Shown here: positions 5,971 to 8,330 of the stretch, piece by piece | Layout of the letters: every line of letters starts with the position of its first letter | Numbering within the stretch: the stretch's first letter is position 1 | NCBI GenBank assembly: GCA_015489295.1 | Contig: WGAB01000297.1 | Coordinates: 1 to 8,330 of the forward strand | Length of the DNA stretch: 8,330 bases | Direction of reading: 5' to 3' | From: Caldifarciminota bacterium | Lineage (GTDB): Bacteria; WOR-3; Hydrothermia; WGAB01 | Program-made: the position numbers and the translations under genes | The notes under the pieces: model-generated | The model's input: the letters and a program-made list of their open reading frames with translations, nothing else | Told to the model about the DNA's origin: nothing | Database searches by the model: none

Positions 5971-7859
5971 ACGATCCAGGCCTTTTGCTGTTCCGGGTTC
6001 CTGCCGGGCACCTGGAGCCGGAGCAGGTACACGCCGGGGGGCAGGGAGAGGGCCTGGCCAGACCGCGGGTTGATCATACGGAGCACCCGCCGGCCGTCGG
6101 CCCGGTAGAGGTCCAGCACGGTGCTCCGGGGCAGGGCCTGCGAAGCCCGGAGGATGCCCGTGGGCGAGAGCCACACGAGGGGCGCCGGCTTGGAGGCACC
6201 GCTTTCGGCCACGCCGGTATAGGTGGCCTCCTTCATGATCCAGGGGTAGGGGTCAAATTCCACGTTCTGGAGGGTGCCGGTGTAGGGGATGGCGAAGGTC
6301 TGGGTTTGGAGGCTGTCCCAGATGACGGCGGTGTCGGTGCCGGTAGAGGTGTGGATCACGATGTCGATGGGCATTTTGAAGATGGGCACGCCGAAGTTCT
6401 GGGGCTCCTGGGAGACCATCAGGTACAGGGTGTTGTTTTCAGCCGTGTAGCCCCACTGGTACTTGGGGTGGCCCGGGGCATACACCCATTCGTCAAAGAA
6501 CCAGTCCAGGTCCATGCCGGAGACCTGCTCGCAGATGGCCTTGAAGTCTTCGGTGATGGCGTTGCTGTAGGCATAGGTTTGGCCGTAGGTGCGGAGGATC
6601 TGGAAGAAGGTGGAATCGCCCACGACATGGCGCAGCATGTGCAGCACGCTGGCGCCCTTCTTGTACACCACGGCCCAGCCGAAGAGATCGTCGGGATCGT
6701 ACAGGGGATAGGGCGGATAGGGCTCGTAGGTAACCGCCATGTCCATCTGGTACTGCATGTACTCGCGGTAGGCCTCGGGGCCGTCGCGGTGTCCGGCGTA
6801 CAGGGCTTCGCAATAGGAGGCAAAGCCTTCGTTGAGCCAGATGTCGCGCCAGTCGCCCAGGGTGACCCAGTCGCCCCACCACTGGTGGCCGAGTTCGTGG
6901 GATACCACCCAGTCGAAGTCGCCCCAGCCCGCATGCATGTTGATGAAGGTGTTGGTCTGGTTTTCCATGGCGCCACCGATGGGGGCATGGACATGGCCGT
7001 ACTTCTCGTTGATGAAGGGGTACAGGCCGAAGGTCTCGGAGAAGTAGTTGAGCATGTCCTCCAGGTGGGCGAAGGCGCCGGTGGCCATAACCGAGTCGTA
7101 CTCTTCCACGGCGGTGACATTGGGCATCAGGTGCCCCTGAATGTTCAGGGTATCCCACCACACGGCGTACTGCACGGCTGCCGCGAACACGATGAGGTAG
7201 GGGGTGATGAGGTAGCCCTCGTGCCAGTGGTGGGTCACCTGGGTACCCACGGTGTCTGCGCCCTGGAAACTGCCGTTGGCCACCACCTCGTAGCCGGAAG
7301 GCACGGTGATGTAAAAGTCCAGGAGGGCCTTTTCCCGGGGATCGTCCAGGATGGGGAGCCAGCGTTTGATGCCGAAGGGCTCGTTGTCGGCGTAGACCAG
7401 GGTGGGGGAGATGCTCAGGCCGCCGCCGAACACCCCGCCCCCGGTTTGGGGGGTGCCGTGGTAATAGATGGCCACCTCAAAGGTGTCGCCGGCGGGCACG
7501 GTCTGGCCCAGGTTGACAACGAGGGTGGAATCCGGCCGGGTGAAGGTCGCCGGGGCTCCGTTGACCTTCACGCTGTCCACGGTGAGGCCCACGAGATGGG
7601 CCAGGTAGTGGCTCAGGGTATCGGCCAGGCTCACCACCCGGGCGGTGACCACGGCGTGGTCAATGTCCTGGTCGTAGATGGGGTCCACGGTGATGTCCAC
7701 CGTGTAGTGCAGTGCGTCAAAGGCATGGGGAACCTGGGGCATCTGAGTAAGGGCGTAGCGGGTCCGCTCCTTGGCCGCCAGGAGCTGGGCCTCCTGGGGC
7801 GTGGGCAGGTAGGGACGCGGGCTTGCCACCATCAGGCCCACGAAAAACAGCAGATTCAT
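5964..7859 (-). CDS. Secreted M1-family zinc aminopeptidase with T9SS type A-like C-terminal domain
   Basis: The 631-residue metallopeptidase is predicted to remove N-terminal residues from peptides outside the cytoplasm. Residues 1-13 are hydrophobic (MNLLFFVGLMVAS), a short signal peptide. Residues about 45-235 form the M1 N-terminal beta domain. The substrate-anchoring motif GGAMEN is at 295-300 and the zinc site HELGH at 321-325, with the third ligand E344 in NEGFASY exactly 18 residues later. Y399 in VVYKKGASVL is the likely catalytic tyrosine. A thermolysin-like helical region runs to about 465, followed by a beta domain. The large ERAP1-like C-terminal helical domain of PepN-type enzymes is absent. 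The tail (about 560-631), with DLYRADGRRVLRM, LPPGVYLLRLQ and KAWIVR, resembles T9SS type A sorting domains. The ATG at 7859 is chosen because AAGGAGGTT precedes it; an in-frame TTG start at 7892 would lie inside the promoter. It is the first gene of the operon. Confidence 0.92.
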   Translation of the reverse strand: MNLLFFVGLMVASPRPYLPTPQEAQLLAAKERTRYALTQMPQVPHAFDALHYTVDITVDPIYDQDIDHAVVTARVVSLADTLSHYLAHLVGLTVDSVKVNGAPATFTRPDSTLVVNLGQTVPAGDTFEVAIYYHGTPQTGGGVFGGGLSISPTLVYADNEPFGIKRWLPILDDPREKALLDFYITVPSGYEVVANGSFQGADTVGTQVTHHWHEGYLITPYLIVFAAAVQYAVWWDTLNIQGHLMPNVTAVEEYDSVMATGAFAHLEDMLNYFSETFGLYPFINEKYGHVHAPIGGAMENQTNTFINMHAGWGDFDWVVSHELGHQWWGDWVTLGDWRDIWLNEGFASYCEALYAGHRDGPEAYREYMQYQMDMAVTYEPYPPYPLYDPDDLFGWAVVYKKGASVLHMLRHVVGDSTFFQILRTYGQTYAYSNAITEDFKAICEQVSGMDLDWFFDEWVYAPGHPKYQWGYTAENNTLYLMVSQEPQNFGVPIFKMPIDIVIHTSTGTDTAVIWDSLQTQTFAIPYTGTLQNVEFDPYPWIMKEATYTGVAESGASKPAPLVWLSPTGILRASQALPRSTVLDLYRADGRRVLRMINPRSGQALSLPPGVYLLRLQVPGRNPEQQKAWIVR

Positions 7860-7862
7860 GGC

Positions 7863-7871
7863 AACCTCCTT
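7863..7871 (-). promoter_or_regulatory. Ribosome binding site of the aminopeptidase gene
   Basis: The minus strand reads AAGGAGGTT, ending a few nucleotides before the ATG at 7859. It decides in favour of this start, which also places the hydrophobic signal peptide at the very N-terminus. Confidence 0.8.
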
Positions 7872-7891
7872 CTGGTGCGGAATTCCGTGCA

Positions 7892-7897
7892 ATTATA
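7892..7897 (-). promoter_or_regulatory. Consensus -10 element of the aminopeptidase-GH57-G1PDH operon
   Basis: The minus strand carries a perfect TATAAT, 32 nt before the start codon, which predicts a transcript start near 7885 and a leader of about 25 nt holding the Shine-Dalgarno sequence. The sequence 17 nt upstream (AATATA) does not resemble TTGACA, so an activator or a lineage-specific -35 may be involved. This is the only good promoter seen upstream of the three coupled genes. Confidence 0.6.
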
Positions 7898-7914
7898 AAC
7901 CGCTGGCCGGGCCG

Positions 7915-7920
7915 TATATT
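7915..7920 (+). promoter_or_regulatory. Candidate -10 element giving a leaderless glycosylase transcript
   Basis: TATATT ends 7 nt before the ATG at 7928, so transcription would begin at or one base before the start codon. No Shine-Dalgarno sequence is present before that ATG, in contrast to the strong ones on the neighbouring genes. A second plus-strand hexamer, TATAAA (7894-7899), is an alternative that would leave a leader of about 20 nt, also without a ribosome binding site. Confidence 0.5.
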
Positions 7921-7927
7921 CAGCGCC

Positions 7928-8330
7928 ATGCAACAAGAACTCCTGGAGACCTACCGCCGGATCCGGCCGCAGATTGAGACGCGCCTGGCCGAGTTTCGGG
8001 CCGTCGGGCAAAAGGGGAGCGACGAAGACCTGTTCGCGGAACTCGCCTACTGCCTGCTTACACCCCAGGCCCGGGGGCGTTATGCCCTGGAAACCGTGGA
8101 GCACCTGCGGGCCACCGGCCTTCTGTGGCACGGCACGGCCGAGGAGATCGTGCCCCACCTGCGCCGGGTGCGGTTTCGCCGCAAAGCGGAGTACCTGGTG
8201 CGGGCCCGCGAGTTTTTCCGGGCCCCGGACGGCACCCTGCGGGTTCGGGAGAAACTGGCGCCGTGGCTCCGGGATCCGCCGGCGGCCCGCCGCTGGCTCG
8301 TACAGCACCTTCTGGGGATGGGCTACAAGG
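7928..8330 (+). CDS. ogg: Ogg2-type 8-oxoguanine N-glycosylase/DNA lyase, 3' end outside the window
   Basis: The reading frame stays open from the ATG to the window edge, giving the first 134 residues (begins MQQELLETYRR). It matches the Ogg2 branch of the HhH-GPD DNA repair glycosylases, which excise 8-oxoguanine and cut the strand by beta-elimination. Evidence includes LFAELAYCLLTPQAR (35-49), EEIVPHLRRVRFRRKAEYLVRARE (72-95) and RRWLVQHLLGMGYK (121-134). In this family GxGYK opens the helix-hairpin-helix, and its lysine is catalytic (Lys129 in the Methanocaldococcus enzyme), so K134, the last complete codon here, is probably the Schiff-base lysine. The catalytic aspartate, about 18 residues later, falls outside the window. 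Full-length members have about 205-220 residues, so roughly 60% is visible. The gene is divergent from the operon and has no ribosome binding site. An unrelated HhH repair glycosylase is possible but less likely. Confidence 0.82.
   Translation, partial: MQQELLETYRRIRPQIETRLAEFRAVGQKGSDEDLFAELAYCLLTPQARGRYALETVEHLRATGLLWHGTAEEIVPHLRRVRFRRKAEYLVRAREFFRAPDGTLRVREKLAPWLRDPPAARRWLVQHLLGMGYK

Noticed and set aside
2895..7859. Fusion of the aminopeptidase and GH57 proteins by reading through the in-frame TGA (5964-5966)
   Set aside because: The two genes are in the same frame, separated only by TGA and one codon. However, the first ends in a complete sorting-type tail and the second starts with its own ribosome binding site and signal peptide, so two separate proteins are far more likely than recoding.
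7860..7892. Start of the aminopeptidase at the upstream TTG (7892)
   Set aside because: This start lies within the TATAAT promoter element and gives a charged 11-residue extension before the signal peptide. The ATG at 7859 has a good ribosome binding site.
2757..7898. Plus-strand open frame of 1713 codons running antisense to two genes and part of a third
   Set aside because: It is codon-aligned with the aminopeptidase and GH57 genes, whose lack of TTA, CTA and TCA codons keeps it open. Its translation is rich in Gly, His and Val with no recognisable domain, and both underlying genes have clear catalytic motifs.

Overview
The window is a GC-rich (roughly 60-65% by eye), gene-dense bacterial stretch. 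Four genes lie on the minus strand, and a fifth, cut by the right edge, runs divergently on the plus strand. Two of the minus-strand proteins end in beta-rich tails of the T9SS type A / FlgD-like kind. This points to a diderm of the FCB group or a related candidate lineage (WOR-3/Stahlbacteria-like, Latescibacterota-like, KSB1-like). The presence of a GH57 enzyme and an Ogg2-type DNA glycosylase, both common in thermophiles, suggests but does not prove a thermophilic host. No exact taxon can be fixed from this sequence.

Layout from right to left. At 7928-8330 (+) is the start of an Ogg2-type N-glycosylase/DNA lyase, apparently from a leaderless transcript. A 68-bp divergent promoter region (7860-7927) separates it from a three-gene minus-strand operon. 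The operon comprises a secreted M1 zinc aminopeptidase (5964-7859), an exported GH57 amylopullulanase-type glycosidase with two N-terminal starch-binding CBM48 modules (2895-5960), and an sn-glycerol-1-phosphate dehydrogenase (1838-2893). The gaps within the operon are only 3 nt and 1 nt, so translation is probably coupled. An 88-bp gap (1750-1837) with an inverted repeat and a possible promoter precedes a fourth minus-strand gene (190-1749), a secreted multidomain beta-sandwich protein with a C-terminal sorting-type domain. The left 189 bp are noncoding and hold two hairpins and a degenerate direct repeat.

Functionally, the aminopeptidase, the GH57 enzyme and the 190-1749 protein all look exported and fit a lifestyle of degrading external peptides and alpha-glucans. 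The glycerol-1-phosphate dehydrogenase is the odd member. It is cytoplasmic and makes the glycerol backbone stereoisomer used in archaeal lipids, so its presence in a bacterial-looking operon is the most interesting observation here. No mobile elements, CRISPR arrays, tRNAs or rRNAs were seen.
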